In this document: positions 37,447 to 46,633 of the stretch, piece by piece
Layout of the letters: every line of letters begins with the position of its first letter
Numbering within the stretch: position 1 is the first letter of the stretch
Source of the DNA: Pontibacter diazotrophicus
GTDB taxonomy: Bacteria; Bacteroidota; Bacteroidia; Cytophagales; Hymenobacteraceae
DNA length: 64,000 nucleotides
Reading direction: 5' to 3'
Assembly: GCF_003367245.1 (NCBI RefSeq)
Contig: NZ_QRGR01000029.1
Coordinates: 1 to 64,000 of the forward strand
The notes under the pieces: generated by a model
Told to the model about the DNA's origin: nothing
The model's input: only the letters and a program-made list of their open reading frames with translations
Databases searched by the model: none
Program-made: the position numbers and the translations under genes

Positions 37447-37738
37447 CCTGTTCTTGCTTTAGTGTGTATAGTAGAGGATCGCAGAAAAGGAGGTTGAGGT
37501 TTAGCAGAGAGCTTGTTTATCCATGGCACCCCGGTATATTACGTATAAATATGGTGTTGGTAAGTACTTATTACAACCGTACATCCTTTCAGTGCCTTCG
37601 CTTCGCTTATAAAATGCACTATACCTTAGCTATAAAGGCTTTATTATGACGCATAAAAGTAAATTTATACGTATTGTACGTATAAACACTTAAGCCCATA
37701 CTACCTTTGCTGTAGATGGAGCCATTAGCTTTGATGAC

Positions 37739-38185
37739 ATGTTAAAAGTATACTACGAAACCGAACACATACGCCTGCGCTATGATGAGGAACTGCAGCT
37801 GGGAATGGGCCACTGGAAGGGCTTTGTGAGCAGTAATGAACTTCGGGCTACGGCACTCCACACCCTGGAATTTGCAAATACGCACGGTATAACCCGCTGG
37901 CTCTCCGATCGCAGAAAAATGAAAGCCATTCGGCAGCAGGACCAGCAATGGACAGTAGAAGAATTCATACCTAAAGTACTAGCAAGTCCGCTCCGCCGCG
38001 TGGCCACTATTGTTTCTGAAGACATATTCAACAACATGGCAGTTGAGCAGATGCTGAAGCGCAGTGGCGGCCTCGGCGATATTGCCCTCCGCGACTTCAA
38101 CAATTTGGCGGAGGCTATGGAGTGGCTAAAGCAACCTCTTGAACAGGAAAAGGCTACAGGGGCTGGTGCTTCTTCTGCAGACTAG
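37739..38185 (+). CDS. Hypothetical STAS/SpoIIAA-like protein, copy 2
   Basis: The 148-residue cytoplasmic protein is a paralogue of the one at 35447, with a matching LQLGMGHWKGF start, a RWLSDRRKMKAIRQQDQQW block and an EEFIPKVLASPLRR helix. The C-terminus is Ala/Gly-rich and less conserved. Function is unknown. The pair flanks the Rieske/FAD gene, which suggests local duplication, with the oxidoreductase inserted or retained between the copies. Confidence 0.6.
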   Translation: MLKVYYETEHIRLRYDEELQLGMGHWKGFVSSNELRATALHTLEFANTHGITRWLSDRRKMKAIRQQDQQWTVEEFIPKVLASPLRRVATIVSEDIFNNMAVEQMLKRSGGLGDIALRDFNNLAEAMEWLKQPLEQEKATGAGASSAD

Positions 38186-38392
38186 ATTCATTTGGCTTCT
38201 GGTACAGAGGCATACATAAGCCTCCAAAGCACTTAAGGTCAGGTGCGCACGCTGCCAGGCCTTCAAGATATCATTCTACACCCCCATCAGTTTTTCATGC
38301 AGAATATCCAGCATAGGATTTTGTATATCCTGTTAATTATGGCTATACTAGAACGAAATTTAACTATGGTGGCACATATAGCAAATTAAAGC

Positions 38393-38797
38393 ATGAAGAA
38401 ATTAACAGGTCTTAGTTTAGTTCTGGCAGTGTTCGCTGCCGTTATATTCCTTTCAGGATTTCAAAGCTCAGAAAAAGAACCAATGCGACACATCGTTGTT
38501 TTTAAGTATAAGCCAAGTGCAACTCCTGCACAAATAGAGCAAGTGACACAAGCCTTTGGTGAGTTAAAAGACAAAATTCCAGGTATTACAGCCTATGAGC
38601 ATGGCGTTAACGACAGCCCGGAAAACAAAAACCTTGGCTTTACCCACGTATACCAACTAACGTTTGAAGATGCTGCAGCGCGGGACAATTACCTGCCGCA
38701 CCCTGAGCACAAGAAATTTGGTGCACTGCTGGGCCAGCTAAATGTGCTGGAAGATGCCTTTGTTGTGGATTATGCTCCGGCTAAGTCCGGGAAATAA
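38393..38797 (+). CDS. Dabb-domain protein, exported
   Basis: The 134-residue protein has an N-terminal hydrophobic signal (about 1-25) followed by a stress-responsive alpha/beta-barrel (Dabb) domain of about 30-128. The family motifs MRHIVVFKYKP, LKDKIPGI and FTHVYQLTFEDAAARDNYLP are present. Dabb domains form small dimeric barrels; some act in polyketide or stress metabolism, and the role of secreted Bacteroidota members is not known. It is a single-gene unit. Confidence 0.88.
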   Translation: MKKLTGLSLVLAVFAAVIFLSGFQSSEKEPMRHIVVFKYKPSATPAQIEQVTQAFGELKDKIPGITAYEHGVNDSPENKNLGFTHVYQLTFEDAAARDNYLPHPEHKKFGALLGQLNVLEDAFVVDYAPAKSGK

Positions 38798-38933
38798 AGC
38801 CCTTCTTTCTGCCTCCTGTTTCTATTATTGAAAATGGATTTTCAAATTCATAGGCAGGAAATGCTTTTAGAAGAAGCTCCGTGGTTGGCAAAACGCTCGC
38901 AGGAGCTGCGCACGCTGCGAGGTTTGAACATTT

Positions 38934-38981
38934 ATAAAAAGGAGGAGCCACAGGAAACACCCTGCAGCTCCTCCTTTTTAT
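38934..38981. terminator. Bidirectional terminator after OmpA/PD40 operon
   Basis: Arms 38934-38948 and 38967-38981 form a 15-bp perfect stem with A/T-rich ends; an inner CAGG/CCTG pair may extend it. It lies 15 bp past the stop of the OmpA/PD40 gene and closes the first T9SS operon. Confidence 0.85.
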
Positions 38982-38995
38982 ATCATTGAAACAAA

Positions 38996-40975
38996 CTATT
39001 TCAGAATTTTGAATTCGGTGCGGCGGTTCTCCTGGTGCTGTACTTCAGAACAAACCACGCCGTCGGCACACCTGTTAATCAGTTTAGTTTCGCCGTAGCC
39101 TCTTGCTGTTAACCTGTTTCTGTTAATGCCCCTGGAGATGATGTAATCTACGGCGGCCTGAGCTCTTAACTGTGACAGCATATCGTTATAGCGGTTGGTC
39201 TGGCGGCTGTCGGTGTGTGAGCTCAACTCTATGCGAATAGCAGGGTTGTCTACCAGTGTCTGTACCAGCTTATCCAGTTCCCTGGCGGCATCAGGGCGTA
39301 TGTTATGCCTGTCCAGGTCATAAAAGATGTTGTCCAGCACAATAGGCTTGTCTGGTATGCTGCGGTTAAATATCATCTCCACCTTCACAGAGTCGGTATT
39401 GTAGCGGCAGTCTGGTGTAATGTTCAATGTCTGCGTCAGGTACCCAGGCTTGGTGCCTTTGATGGTATAGTTTGTGCCTGCTTTTACAGGGAACATGAAG
39501 CCGCCATTCTTATCGGAGTATACTTCCAGTGGCGTGGCGCTTCCTTCTTCAGTGAGTTGCAGCAACACCTCTTCCACCGGCTCCTCTGCCTTTCTAGAGG
39601 TACCGGCAATCGCAAAGTGCTCAATGGTTTTACCAATCAGGGTGCACGGCACTTTAAAGGCTTCAAAGGTAAAGATGTCGTCAGAGCCGTTCTGCGCCAG
39701 GCGACCGGAAGAAAGCATTCCTTTGCTGCCGGTGCTGTCTGTCAGTATCCCGAAATCATCATGCGCGGTATTGAGCGGGTACTTCAGGTTCTTTACTTTC
39801 GTCCAGCCCTTATGCGACCCAATAGCTTTAAACATATCCAGACCACCCATGCCCAGGTGCCCATCCGAAGAGAAATACAGACTGCCGTCTTCCCCCAGGC
39901 TGGCAAAGCTCTCACGGCCACTGGTATTGATGGCGCTTCCTGCATTCACAGGCTGCCCCCAGGAACCGTCGGTCTGGCGTTCGCTGAAATAAATATCCGT
40001 CTCACCCAGGCCTCCAGGCATATCTGATACAAAGTACAGCACCTGCCCGTCAGGCGTTATCGCCGGATGCCCGATGGAGAACTCGTTTGTGTTGTTGTAC
40101 TTAAAGGGCTTTACGTTTTCCCATTTTTCCCCTTTGCGCTCTGCCGTATAAATGCCGTGGCGGTTGGTGTGGGTGCGGTTGTCGGTGCCTTTAAACCAGC
40201 TGGTGGGATCGGGGTTCGTGTGGCCGGCGCTGCGCTTTACCACATGCGTACGGGTAAAGTACAGGGTATTCTCTTTGGCCAGGTAAACAGCCGGACCATT
40301 GTGGTAGGCGGTATTTACTGAAGCGGGCAGCGGTACAGGTGCAGCATAGGTACTGTCGGAGGTGGCTTTGGCCAGGTACAGCTGTATGTAGCCGTTGCCT
40401 GTCCAGTTACTGCGCTCCGTCTGCTGCTTTTTATCTACTACCAACCTGTCGGAGGCGAACAGCAGGCCATCATTCGTTTTAACCGGGCTAAAATCTGCCC
40501 CCTCACCACTTACCCCTTCGTGCTTCTGCACATTAAAGGATTCCGGCCGTTGCATCCACAGCAGCGCAGTATCGCAGGAGGCCGCCATCCGTAAGGCTAA
40601 GGCAGCCTGCCCGGGTACTTTGCGGCCATAGTCCAGGAAAAGCATTTTTGCCTTGGCATAGTTCGCGTTGCGCTTCGCAGACTCAGCGTAAAGGTAGATA
40701 TTTGATGGGTCAGCTTCCGGGAAAGCAATGGCCTGTGCATACCAGAACTCCGCCTCCCGGCTGTTATTCAGAATGCGGTAACTGTCGGCAATGCGCTGCA
40801 CCACCGTCAGGTTAGGTTCTCCTTTATCCAGTATGCCTTTGTAAGCCTCGAGGGCAAGGCTAAACTCGTAGTTATGGAAGTACTTGTCTGCTTGCTTCAT
40901 CTCCTGTGCCGTCACCGCCACAGGCCCTCCAATCATCAGCCACAGCAAGAGCAGCAGGGTAAATTTTGTTCTCAT
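38996..40975 (-). CDS. TPR / PD40 propeller / OmpA protein (PorE-like)
   Basis: The 659-residue protein has a signal peptide ending VTA-Q (about 23). TPR-like helices are at about 25-150, a WD40/PD40-type propeller at about 170-430 (LYFVSDMPGGLGETDIYFSE, SLYFSSDGHLGMGGLDMF), a carboxypeptidase-regulatory-like domain at about 445-530, and an OmpA domain at about 545-655 (IRIELSSHTDSR, NRRTEFKIL). This is the PorE layout of the T9SS, which anchors the machinery to peptidoglycan. Here it is the last gene of an adhesin-PorP/SprF operon (16 bp after the PorP/SprF stop), so it is probably a dedicated partner of that adhesin. Confidence 0.9.
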   Translation of the reverse strand: MRTKFTLLLLLWLMIGGPVAVTAQEMKQADKYFHNYEFSLALEAYKGILDKGEPNLTVVQRIADSYRILNNSREAEFWYAQAIAFPEADPSNIYLYAESAKRNANYAKAKMLFLDYGRKVPGQAALALRMAASCDTALLWMQRPESFNVQKHEGVSGEGADFSPVKTNDGLLFASDRLVVDKKQQTERSNWTGNGYIQLYLAKATSDSTYAAPVPLPASVNTAYHNGPAVYLAKENTLYFTRTHVVKRSAGHTNPDPTSWFKGTDNRTHTNRHGIYTAERKGEKWENVKPFKYNNTNEFSIGHPAITPDGQVLYFVSDMPGGLGETDIYFSERQTDGSWGQPVNAGSAINTSGRESFASLGEDGSLYFSSDGHLGMGGLDMFKAIGSHKGWTKVKNLKYPLNTAHDDFGILTDSTGSKGMLSSGRLAQNGSDDIFTFEAFKVPCTLIGKTIEHFAIAGTSRKAEEPVEEVLLQLTEEGSATPLEVYSDKNGGFMFPVKAGTNYTIKGTKPGYLTQTLNITPDCRYNTDSVKVEMIFNRSIPDKPIVLDNIFYDLDRHNIRPDAARELDKLVQTLVDNPAIRIELSSHTDSRQTNRYNDMLSQLRAQAAVDYIISRGINRNRLTARGYGETKLINRCADGVVCSEVQHQENRRTEFKILK

Positions 40976-40991
40976 AAGGGTACGCTAAATA

Positions 40992-41966
40992 TTATAGGTT
41001 TCGTGGCGTCAGGATGCGGCCATACTTCTTTTGCAGGAAGGTGTAGCCGAGCGATACCTCATGACTACCGTAGTTTCTCAATGCGGTCAGGCTCATGTCA
41101 TAAGAGTAACCTACCCGGAATTTTTGTGTGACATATACTTGCGCTATAACTGCGAGGGCATTTCGTTTGTCCAGCTGCTTCATCTCCTGCTTTGTGAACA
41201 TAGGCAGGGCTGTGCGGTAAGAGGCACCAAACCAAAGCCGGTTGTATAGCAGCAGGAAAGTGTTCAGATCAACACCTGTAGGGCTTCTAAAATCCTCTTT
41301 CACCAGAATGCTTGGCTTCAGGCGTATGTTCTGGTTTAAGTCAAACATGTAACCTGTAGACAGGAAGAAGTGGCGGCGTGGGGTGGCGATTTCTGTTTCG
41401 CTATCCTTAAAAGGAATGAGGCTGGCCGCCGACAAACCCGCATAGTACCGCTCGGTGTTAAAGAACAGGCCCACTTTCAGGTCCGGCAGTATCTGCGACA
41501 CACGCCCCTGTGGTATCGCCGCGTCCGGTATTTCACTTACCGTACCCGGGTCCAGTCTTGTGCCGTCAAACACATATTGCGAGGCGCCTACCGCCACACC
41601 CAACGACAGTGTAGAGAAATGGTCCAGGTCGATACGGGTGGAAGCGTTGGCATATACGGCTGTCTGGCGCTGGACTCCTATCTCATCGTTCAGCAGGTGC
41701 AGGCCCCATCCAAGATTTTTGGTATGGGTGGGCCCGTCTATGCTCAGGGTTTGGGTAGTTGGTGCGCCCTCAAAGCCTGTCCATTGGTTGCGGTAGGTGG
41801 TGTTGATGTTCAGGATTTGCTTGCTGCCGGCATAGGCCGGGTTAATCACCAGTTCATTAAAGATGTACTGGGTATACTGCGGCGCCTGCTGCGCCATGGC
41901 GGCCGGAGCTGCCGACAAGGCAAATAATACCACTAGTATCCTGAGTATTTTCACGTGATTTGCCAT
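40992..41966 (-). CDS. PorP/SprF family T9SS outer-membrane protein, copy 1
   Basis: The 324-residue protein has a signal peptide ending AMA-Q (about 25) and the family hallmark YTQYIFNELVINPAYAGS, then TYRNQWTGFEGAPTTQTLS. Alternating beta strands of an outer-membrane barrel follow (IRLKPSILVKEDF, LWFGASYR, FRVGYSYD, HEVSLGYTF). SprF-type proteins are needed to place their SprB-like adhesin on the surface. It starts 4 bp after the adhesin stop, so the pair is translationally coupled. Confidence 0.95.
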   Translation of the reverse strand: MANHVKILRILVVLFALSAAPAAMAQQAPQYTQYIFNELVINPAYAGSKQILNINTTYRNQWTGFEGAPTTQTLSIDGPTHTKNLGWGLHLLNDEIGVQRQTAVYANASTRIDLDHFSTLSLGVAVGASQYVFDGTRLDPGTVSEIPDAAIPQGRVSQILPDLKVGLFFNTERYYAGLSAASLIPFKDSETEIATPRRHFFLSTGYMFDLNQNIRLKPSILVKEDFRSPTGVDLNTFLLLYNRLWFGASYRTALPMFTKQEMKQLDKRNALAVIAQVYVTQKFRVGYSYDMSLTALRNYGSHEVSLGYTFLQKKYGRILTPRNL

Positions 41967-41970
41967 CTCC

Positions 41971-44900
41971 TTATCTTACTATCGTCACAAATCCTTTGAA
42001 AGTCTTGTCGCTGCCATCGCACATTCTCAGGCGCGCCACATAAAAGTAGGTGCCCTCACTCAGGTTGTCGCCGTCCCAGCTGTTTCTGTATGATTTGGAC
42101 TTATACACTTCATTGCCCCAGCGGTTCAGAATTACCAGTTCATTTTGCGGGTAATTCTGCAGGTTCTGGATAACCCAGGTATCGTTGTTGCCATCGTTGT
42201 TCGGTGAGAATACATTTGGGAACGACACGTCTGGTTTTGCCAGATCCTTGTTGGGCACTATGCTAATAGGGTCACTGCTGCAGCTTCCGTTACTGGCTGT
42301 CACGGAGATAAGCCCTGTGCTTTCGCCGGGTGTAACGGTAATTCTAGGAGTGCCCTGGCCTGACATGATAGTCCAGCCCGTCGGTACTCCCCAGGTATAG
42401 GTAGTGGCACCGGCAACGGCTTCTACCTCCACTTCATATACCAGTCCTTCGCAAGGAGTGCTGCGGTCAAAGATAGTAGACGGAGCCGCTATAGGCACAC
42501 CATTCACCTGCAGCGCAGTTTCATGGCTGCTGCCACACCCGCTGACGGCTGCGACTGCGACTGCGCCTGCACCCTCTCCTGTTACGACTGTGATTTCCTC
42601 TGTTCCCTGGCCTGTGGTAATGGTCCAGCCTGCTGGCACGCTCCATTCATAAGCAGCTCCCTCACTCCCTGAAGCTACCCTGTAAACAACCGAACGGCCT
42701 ATACAAACATTTGCGGGACCTTCAACAGCTGCTGGTGCGGCAGGCACACCCTCTGATGGTATAACCTCTAACACTGCAGCACCGCTACCACCGCAGCTGT
42801 TCCTTGCTGTTACCTTCACTTTACCTGCAGCGGAGGCTGCCTCCACCTGGATAGTGGCAGTACCCTGGCCCGACACTATTGCCCAGCCTGCCGGCACCTC
42901 CCATACATAAGAATCGATGCCTGCTGAGGCTGCTACACTATAAGTAGTTGCAACGCCTACGCAAGGGCTTTGGGAGCCAGCGGTTATCTGTGGGGTAAGC
43001 GGCATTACCTGTGGCGCTACCGCTATTGCTTTTGTGCTACCGGCGCCGCAGGCATTGGCCGCTGTTACTGCTATCTCGCCTCCTTCTGCGCCTGCTGTTA
43101 CGTTGATGCTGGTAGTGCCCTGCCCTGAGGTAATTGTCCAGCCCGCTGGCACCTCCCAAGTATAAGAAGATGCGTCTGGCAGGGCAGTAATACTGTAGGT
43201 GAGATTTGCTGTGCCCTGGCAAAAGCTGCTTTGCGGTGTATGGATAGCTGCTATGGCTGCCGGCACGGCTGCTGTTGGCGCTACTGCCAGTGTAGCATTT
43301 TGATTGCTGTCCCCGCACCCGTTTACTGCTGTCACGGTAATGTCGCCTGCTGCAGTGCCGGCTTTTACCTCGATGGCAGTGGTGCCTTGTCCATTCAGGA
43401 TAACCCAACCAGCAGGCACCGTCCAGGCATAAGAAGTGGCGCCGCTCACAGCAGCTATACTATAGTTTTGATTGCTGCTTCCACAAACAGCCTGTGTCCC
43501 GGTTATAGCACCAGGCGCAGCAGGAGGCAGTGTAGAAACAGTTACACTCTTCTCCACCCTTGCTTCTCCGCAACCATTGCCGGCAGTCAGGCTTATAATA
43601 CCATTAGTACTTCCTGCTTTTACTGTTACCTGCGGTGTGCCCTGGCCGGATACTATTGCCCAGCCAGCAGGCACTTCCCATATAAACGTGCCGATGTTTA
43701 CAGCATCCAGCACCTCAAAGCTGACAGTAGCGCCCACGCAAACATCGTTATTCCCCTCTGATAACTGAACATTTATGGGAGCAGTAGCGACAGGGGCTAC
43801 AGACAAGGCGCTTTCAGGGCTGGTGCCGCAGGCACTTACCGCTTTTACTGTAACCCTGCCACGGCCTGTGCCCACCGTAACCTGAATGCTCGTGCTGCCC
43901 TGGCCTGTAGTGATGCTCCACCCCTCAGGCACTGTCCATACATAAGAAGTGGCACTGCGCACAGCGGCAATACTGTAGGTATTATTTGTGCTGCTAACAC
44001 AGGCATGGGATGTTCCGGTAATTGGACCTGGAGTAGCGGGTGCGCCCTGTGTGGACCCTACTGTGATAGCGCTTCTGGCACCGGTGCCGCAATCATTCAC
44101 AGCCGCTACTGAAATCTCTCCGCCATTACTGCTGGCATTTACCGTAATCTGATGTGTGCCCTGTCCTGCTGTAATCACCCAGCCTTCCGGCAACCTCCAG
44201 TCGTAGTTTAGAGCCGTGGCAACTGCATCAACTGAATAAATAAGCCCCACTTCCACGGCACAGGTATGTAATGCGCCCGTAATAGGCCCCAGAGCGATTG
44301 GGGCAGCTGTAACAGGCGCCACTGGTAAAGTGGTAGCAGGACTGGTACCGCAGGCGTTCTCTACCTGCACCGAAACGTTTCCTGCACTGCTACCCACTCT
44401 TACGCTGATCCTGTTCGTGCCCTGCCCTGAGAGAATGTCCCACCCCTCCGGCACCTCCCAGTTATAGTTTTCAGCACCTGCCACAGGACTTACTTCATAG
44501 GCGGCTGTACCGCCCACACAACCTTGCGTAGTGCCGCGTATAGCGGCTGGCGCTGCGGGAGCTTCGTCGTATATCAGCACATCCAGCGCCTGCCCCTCAC
44601 CGGTACCGCAAGGGTTTACAGGCTGCACACGCACCTGGCCACCGCTCCCGGTGGGGTTCACGGTGATTGCTGTGGTGCCCTGCCCGGTTAAAATCGTCCA
44701 GCCACCAGGGACCGTCCAGTTGTAGCTGCTGGCGTTTGCTACCGGTGCAATGCTGTAGGTAAGTGTTTCTGCGTTGCGGCATAAACTGCCTGGCCCCTCT
44801 ATGGGACCGGGTTTTGCAGGCGGGCCACTCATAGGAGTTACTTCAAAGAGCCTGGCCGGGCCTTCTCCGCAGGTGTTACTGGCCGTAACCTTTATAAAGC

Positions 44901-46113
44901 CAGTATTTTCGCCTGCTTTTACCTGAATGCTGGTAGGGCTAAGCAAGGTGTAGCTCCAACCTGAAGGCACACTCCAGGTATAGCGTGTAGCACCCTCTAC
45001 CAAGGCAATACTGTAGACATAGCTTTCATCCACGCACACCTCGCTTGGCCCTGTTACCTCTCCTGTTTCTGACAGGAGCACACAGAAAGTGAGGTTAGCG
45101 TTGTTGTTGCCCCGTATTTCATCAATCCCGTAGCCAGACACATCTGCCATCAGGAAGCCGGAGCCTGCCATGTTTAGCCTAACGGTTATAGTGAGCGTGG
45201 CTTCCTCTTTGTAGTTCAGGTTTCCTGCCGTCCAGGTGTTGCCACTGAAAGTAGTGCCCGGCTTAGAAGAGGTATAGCTCAGGAGGTTGCCACTATACTG
45301 TACCGGCACCATAACACCGTTTTCGTTTACAGGGCCGTTGTTCCTGATTCGGATAGTGTAGGTGACAGTTTCACCGAATTCATACGTGTTCACACCTTTA
45401 GAGCCAGGTGTCTTGCTTAGCGTCACTTCTAAATCCGCAGGAAAATGAAGCACGTTGTTCGTCAGCCTGATTTCTCCTTGTGTGGCGATCAGGCGCCCCT
45501 GCAGCTGTGCCCCTTCATTCATGGTGATGTTACTCTTGGAGAAGATATTGCCGATGGCTGAGGCACCTCTTCTCACTGTCACCTCTTCTTCTACTACCCA
45601 GTAAATATTGATGCTGCCTGCACCGTTCAGCATTTCATATTCTGCCCTTTGAATATGAAGCTTATTTGCAACCTGGATGATGAACATGGCATTTTCCTGG
45701 CCCTGCCCGTTAAAGGTCAGCTTTCCGTTGAGACTGGCATCTCCGTTAATGCGGTATACGCCTGGAGTTAAAGTCCTGCCTCCGAGGTGTCCATCGTTCA
45801 GGGTAGCAGTCGGAAGCTGACTGCCCAGGAACGTTTGTGCCAAGAGTGCCTCTGCTAAGGCCAGTTCTGCATACAGGTTCTGCTCATGTCTTTCCCGTTT
45901 GATTTCTCCCGGTGGAAACCCCTCTATAGGGCCAGCAGAAGTACCTACACTTGCATTTACGACAGTGCCACCCTCATTCACTATTTTTTGCGATGCGAGT
46001 GCATTAAATTCATAGACGGCACCAAGCGAAGGAGCAGTTTGAGCAAAAGCAGCAGTTGAGAACGCATAAAAGCCAATCAGCAAGAATATGACTTTTCCTA
46101 AAAAGTTCCTCAT
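41971..46113 (-). CDS. Giant T9SS adhesin with DUF3494 (ice-binding fold) head
   Basis: The 1380-residue protein has a signal peptide ending AFA-Q (about 25). Residues of about 27-215 form a DUF3494/ice-binding-like beta-solenoid (LGGRTLTPGVYRINGDASLN, AMFIIQVANKL, NGAGSINIYWVVEE, ITMNEGAQLQGRLIA). A DUF11-like domain follows at about 220-335. Then come 11 repeats of about 85 residues around YxWxVPxGWxIxxGQGTxxI, each with a Cys near the start and one in the NxCG end, likely a disulfide. The end (about 1295-1380) is the gliding-associated T9SS type-B domain: FPNVFSPNNDGNNDTWVIQN, ILNRWGNEVYKS, WDG. The head may bind ice, polysaccharide or another surface; this is unproven. Confidence 0.9.
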   Translation of the reverse strand: MRNFLGKVIFLLIGFYAFSTAAFAQTAPSLGAVYEFNALASQKIVNEGGTVVNASVGTSAGPIEGFPPGEIKRERHEQNLYAELALAEALLAQTFLGSQLPTATLNDGHLGGRTLTPGVYRINGDASLNGKLTFNGQGQENAMFIIQVANKLHIQRAEYEMLNGAGSINIYWVVEEEVTVRRGASAIGNIFSKSNITMNEGAQLQGRLIATQGEIRLTNNVLHFPADLEVTLSKTPGSKGVNTYEFGETVTYTIRIRNNGPVNENGVMVPVQYSGNLLSYTSSKPGTTFSGNTWTAGNLNYKEEATLTITVRLNMAGSGFLMADVSGYGIDEIRGNNNANLTFCVLLSETGEVTGPSEVCVDESYVYSIALVEGATRYTWSVPSGWSYTLLSPTSIQVKAGENTGFIKVTASNTCGEGPARLFEVTPMSGPPAKPGPIEGPGSLCRNAETLTYSIAPVANASSYNWTVPGGWTILTGQGTTAITVNPTGSGGQVRVQPVNPCGTGEGQALDVLIYDEAPAAPAAIRGTTQGCVGGTAAYEVSPVAGAENYNWEVPEGWDILSGQGTNRISVRVGSSAGNVSVQVENACGTSPATTLPVAPVTAAPIALGPITGALHTCAVEVGLIYSVDAVATALNYDWRLPEGWVITAGQGTHQITVNASSNGGEISVAAVNDCGTGARSAITVGSTQGAPATPGPITGTSHACVSSTNNTYSIAAVRSATSYVWTVPEGWSITTGQGSTSIQVTVGTGRGRVTVKAVSACGTSPESALSVAPVATAPINVQLSEGNNDVCVGATVSFEVLDAVNIGTFIWEVPAGWAIVSGQGTPQVTVKAGSTNGIISLTAGNGCGEARVEKSVTVSTLPPAAPGAITGTQAVCGSSNQNYSIAAVSGATSYAWTVPAGWVILNGQGTTAIEVKAGTAAGDITVTAVNGCGDSNQNATLAVAPTAAVPAAIAAIHTPQSSFCQGTANLTYSITALPDASSYTWEVPAGWTITSGQGTTSINVTAGAEGGEIAVTAANACGAGSTKAIAVAPQVMPLTPQITAGSQSPCVGVATTYSVAASAGIDSYVWEVPAGWAIVSGQGTATIQVEAASAAGKVKVTARNSCGGSGAAVLEVIPSEGVPAAPAAVEGPANVCIGRSVVYRVASGSEGAAYEWSVPAGWTITTGQGTEEITVVTGEGAGAVAVAAVSGCGSSHETALQVNGVPIAAPSTIFDRSTPCEGLVYEVEVEAVAGATTYTWGVPTGWTIMSGQGTPRITVTPGESTGLISVTASNGSCSSDPISIVPNKDLAKPDVSFPNVFSPNNDGNNDTWVIQNLQNYPQNELVILNRWGNEVYKSKSYRNSWDGDNLSEGTYFYVARLRMCDGSDKTFKGFVTIVR

Positions 46114-46550
46114 TAAGTCCTATCGTAAATGTTATTCAAATTAATATTCTCTCCCCAGGTATCCGGCACTGTTATTTTTTAAGCATATTGTATAATAACA
46201 ACTACTTAAACTTATTTCATTTTGTAATTATGAGTAAGACAAACAATCCACAGATGAAATATTAATATGAAAAAGCGGTTTAAACACTTTACTGGATGTT
46301 ATATCTTTTGGTACTGCTAAATATCTAAAAACAAGAGTACAATACAAATAAGATTCTAAAATTTTACTTTTCTAGGCATTAAATAATTATGCAATTATAG
46401 CGATTAATAAATATACTTGCTTGAAATTATTTTATCTGACAAAAAAAAGAACCATCGTTGAAAACCAACAGAATAGGACACAGGTAATACAACATCTGTG
46501 CATAAGCAGGAAGGAAGACTTTTGTATACCAAACATTGTTTAACCACAGA
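46114..46550. other. Intergenic region upstream of the DUF3494 adhesin
   Basis: About 440 bp of AT-rich DNA with no gene. It should hold the promoter of the three-gene T9SS operon. No RTTACATA pair like those at 56.9, 59.1 and 61.0 kb is seen. Confidence 0.4.
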
Positions 46551-46625
46551 TAGAAATAAACATAAAAAAGCCGCTACGGCGCCTCTATCTGAGGCGCCGT
46601 AGCGGCTTTTTTATGTTTATTTCTA
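46551..46625. terminator. 35-bp perfect hairpin after second PorP/SprF gene
   Basis: Arms 46551-46585 and 46591-46625 are perfectly complementary over 35 bp with a 5-nt loop. The outer parts are A/T-rich and the core GC-rich. It ends 8 bp before the stop-codon end of the PorP/SprF gene at 46634 and terminates that operon. Confidence 0.9.
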
Positions 46626-46633
46626 CGCCTTAT

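Noticed and set aside
43037..43768. Repetitive open frames inside the DUF3494 adhesin, and the thought of a CRISPR or tandem DNA repeat
   Set aside because: The periodicity comes from the protein repeats of the adhesin; units vary and there are no direct repeats with unique spacers.
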